From positions 224,294 through 288,293 of the forward strand of contig BPQB01000041.1 in assembly GCA_019973155.2 (NCBI GenBank): DNA of 64,000 bases. Direction: 5' to 3'. Positions 62,262 to 64,000 of this stretch are shown here, piece after piece. Every line of letters starts with the position of its first letter. Position 1 is the stretch's first letter. A program made the position numbers and the translations under genes. The stretch is from Phanerochaete sordida (Eukaryota > Basidiomycota > Agaricomycetes > Polyporales > Phanerochaetaceae). The notes under the pieces were generated by a model. The model did not search any database and was not told where the DNA came from. It was given only the letters and a program-made list of their open reading frames with translations.

Positions 62262-63899
62262 GCGCTTCTGGAACTCTCTTTACTTCGACTCGAGACGTTC
62301 AACGGGCTGGGCTTTTCTTGCAATGCCGACGCGATATGTCTCGTCGGCCTGCGTCTTCCTGCAAATACTCAGCGCGGAGAGACAAAGGTAATGGAAATGG
62401 GCTCACCTGCCAGCTCTCTCCAGGGCCAGAGCAGACTCTTCATATAGCAGGCCGCGCGTGCGTCGTGGACGCATGCGAGGAAATCGTTACTAGCAGACCG
62501 AGCGTAAGCGAAGGACTTTGCGTGCACGCTGGGCTGCTGCCGCGCTGGGCGCTGGAGCATCTTCCCGACGCGACGCCGGTGACAAGGCATGCGCGTGAAG
62601 TTCTCCCCCCGCGCTCACCGAGTGTGCTCAGTGGGTCGGCGGGAATTCGTATTTCGACAGCCAGAAGACCACTTGTACAGCGCCCCGAGGCATCTTCCCG
62701 AGACGGTGGCGGCTTGGTGGTCTTCTTGCCATCGACTTCGTGCAGACAACCGGCGGCGTTTTGACGGCCGCGCACATCAAAGAGCGTTGACCTGTAGAAC
62801 CAGGAGATACGTGTGCAGCGGCCAGACTTGAAGGAAAACAGAGATGGGAAGGGGAGATGCCAGAGCTCGATGCTTTGCAGGTGGGTGTAGACGAGAGGAC
62901 ACCGGAGGGATAGCCGCGCCAAGGCCATGCAAAGCTTGATCTTCATCTTGCGCAGGTTGTCGGCCATAGTATCGGTTTGCAAGGTGTACCACACACCTTG
63001 TTTCTTGTTTCATATACTCCCCCATCCTTCTACAGCGCCTTCACCATCCATGGTCCTGCTTGCCGCTCCGCCGGTCCCTCTGCACAGGGATAAGGCGAGG
63101 TTTGCACTGTTGGTCGGAGTGTAGGATAGCGCACGTGCAACGCACGCCACGGCGACAAGAGTAAGGGGCTCTGCTGGAACCGTCGGTGGATTGAGGCAGG
63201 GAGGCAGAAGCGAATTCGAATCCGCGTCGCGCGATGTGCTTGTGCAATAAGCGCTATGGTATGTGGACTCACCGGTACTCACCACTTGCTGGCGCACGAA
63301 CACGAATTACCTAGGACAAAATTTTTAGATATTCTGGCTGCTCAAAGCGACCTCTACTTGATGTGCACTCAGGCTATGATCTGTGCTATAATGTGTAAGT
63401 TGAAGTCAGCAGCCTAGAGGAGGCAAGCGCCCGTTCGACCCCGACGGCGACGACGACGGTGAGGGAGCAAATGACGGGCGGTTAGAGAACGGAGTGAACG
63501 AAGGGATAGTATACGTACAGTGGTACCTATATCCCACGGCTGAGGTAGTTTTACCCAGAGCACAGACCTAAATAAATCGCCCAAGTTTGACTACAAGAAT
63601 TGTATTCAACCCTAACCCCATTTTGATGGGCTTAACTAATGAGGCATACAAAAAAGGTTCCCACGGTCTTGCACTCGTTTTTCGTGACGGAGTCCACGAG
63701 GTCAAAATCTGCCCGTAGGGCCGGGGGTGTAATATAAACGTTTCTTCATAAATTCAGAAATCGTAACTAGTTTTTCTACTCGTTCTTGGGCGACACCGAC
63801 CGGATCCCCCGACGCTTGATCACCGTCGACTTCCGACCAGTCCGCCCTGCTATCCCCCTCTTACCCTACCCCTACAACAACAACACAACCTACCCGACA
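62262..63899. other. Stretch with no gene supported
   Basis: No recognisable gene. The last 100 bp before 63900 are pyrimidine-rich then CAA-rich, typical of a fungal leader. The A+T-rich stretch at 63,580-63,780 with AATATAAACG near 63,730 may be the promoter of the gene at 63900. Confidence 0.45.
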
Positions 63900-64000
63900 A
63901 TGTCGTTCCGAACCACCCGCTACAACCTGCGTAGGCGCGGTCCCATCCCGGAGCCCGAGCCCATGCCGATTCCAGGTGCGTTCGTCACGTCTGCCGCGTC
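63900..64000 (+). CDS. First exon of an unidentified gene running off the window
   Basis: ATG at 63900 follows a leader rich in CT and CAA repeats. It encodes MSFRTTRYNLRRRGPIPEPE and a few more residues to 63975, where G/GTGCGT is a consensus 5' splice site; the rest is intron. Too short to identify. A basic start followed by a Pro/Glu run is all that can be said. Confidence 0.55.
   Translation, partial: MSFRTTRYNLRRRGPIPEPEPMPIPGAFVTSAA

Noticed and set aside
62440..62994. 184-codon minus-strand frame starting near MADNLRKMKIKLCMALARLS
   Set aside because: Low-quality composition after the first 40 residues, no family match, overlaps plus-strand frames.

Overview
This window looks like nuclear DNA of a wood- or litter-decay basidiomycete (Agaricomycetes, plausibly Polyporales). 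Genes are broken by many short introns (about 45-70 nt, GT...AG), and G+C is high. The gene set is typical: CBM1-linked GH10 xylanases, a membrane-anchored GH17 glucanase, a class I-type hydrophobin, F-box/LRR proteins, a DUF6533-type membrane protein and Zn2Cys6 regulators. All exon models were worked out by eye from splice signals, frame continuity and family motifs. Every full model given with exon coordinates sums to a multiple of three. No database search was run.

Layout. 0.5-1 kb: a tRNA-Thr(AGU) with a 9-nt intron, and a decayed tRNA-like copy beside it. 1.7-2.5 kb: a conserved fungal protein of unknown function. 6.85-9.1 kb: GH17 glucanase with 11 exons, three of them 21-23 nt. 10.4-14.3 kb: two tandem GH10 xylanases with the same exon plan. 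14.6-18.1 kb: two head-to-head F-box paralogues. 18.5-20.5 kb: a 10-exon RhoGAP. 22.1-25.4 kb: gene debris (two LRR/F-box-like fragments, a metallo-beta-lactamase pseudogene, a DUF6533 gene fragment). 28.7-31.4 and 35.5-38.4 kb: two paralogous Zn2Cys6 transcription factors. 39.9-41.8 kb: a double PH-domain protein. 42.4-43.1 kb: acyl-CoA-binding protein. 45.8-49.0 kb: kelch/single-pass membrane protein. 49.5-51.1 kb: J-domain chaperone. 53.4-54.9 kb: DUF6533 membrane protein. 57.2-62.3 kb: a second debris zone (acyl-CoA thioesterase pseudogene, S10 carboxypeptidase pseudogene, a probably frameshifted Mad3-like ORF) with a hydrophobin-like gene inside it. 63.9 kb: first exon of a gene leaving the window.

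How genes may work together. The GH10 pair and GH17 act on plant and fungal wall polysaccharides. The hydrophobin and the kelch membrane protein belong to the cell surface. RhoGAP and the PH protein suggest polarity or membrane signalling. There is no sign of a biosynthetic cluster. The most unusual items are a hydrophobin missing exactly the cysteine pair C1-C6, two pseudogene-rich zones, an intra-window DUF6533 duplication, and several 3-4 kb G+C-rich stretches with no gene I can support, one carrying CCAAT/TATA promoter-like signals.
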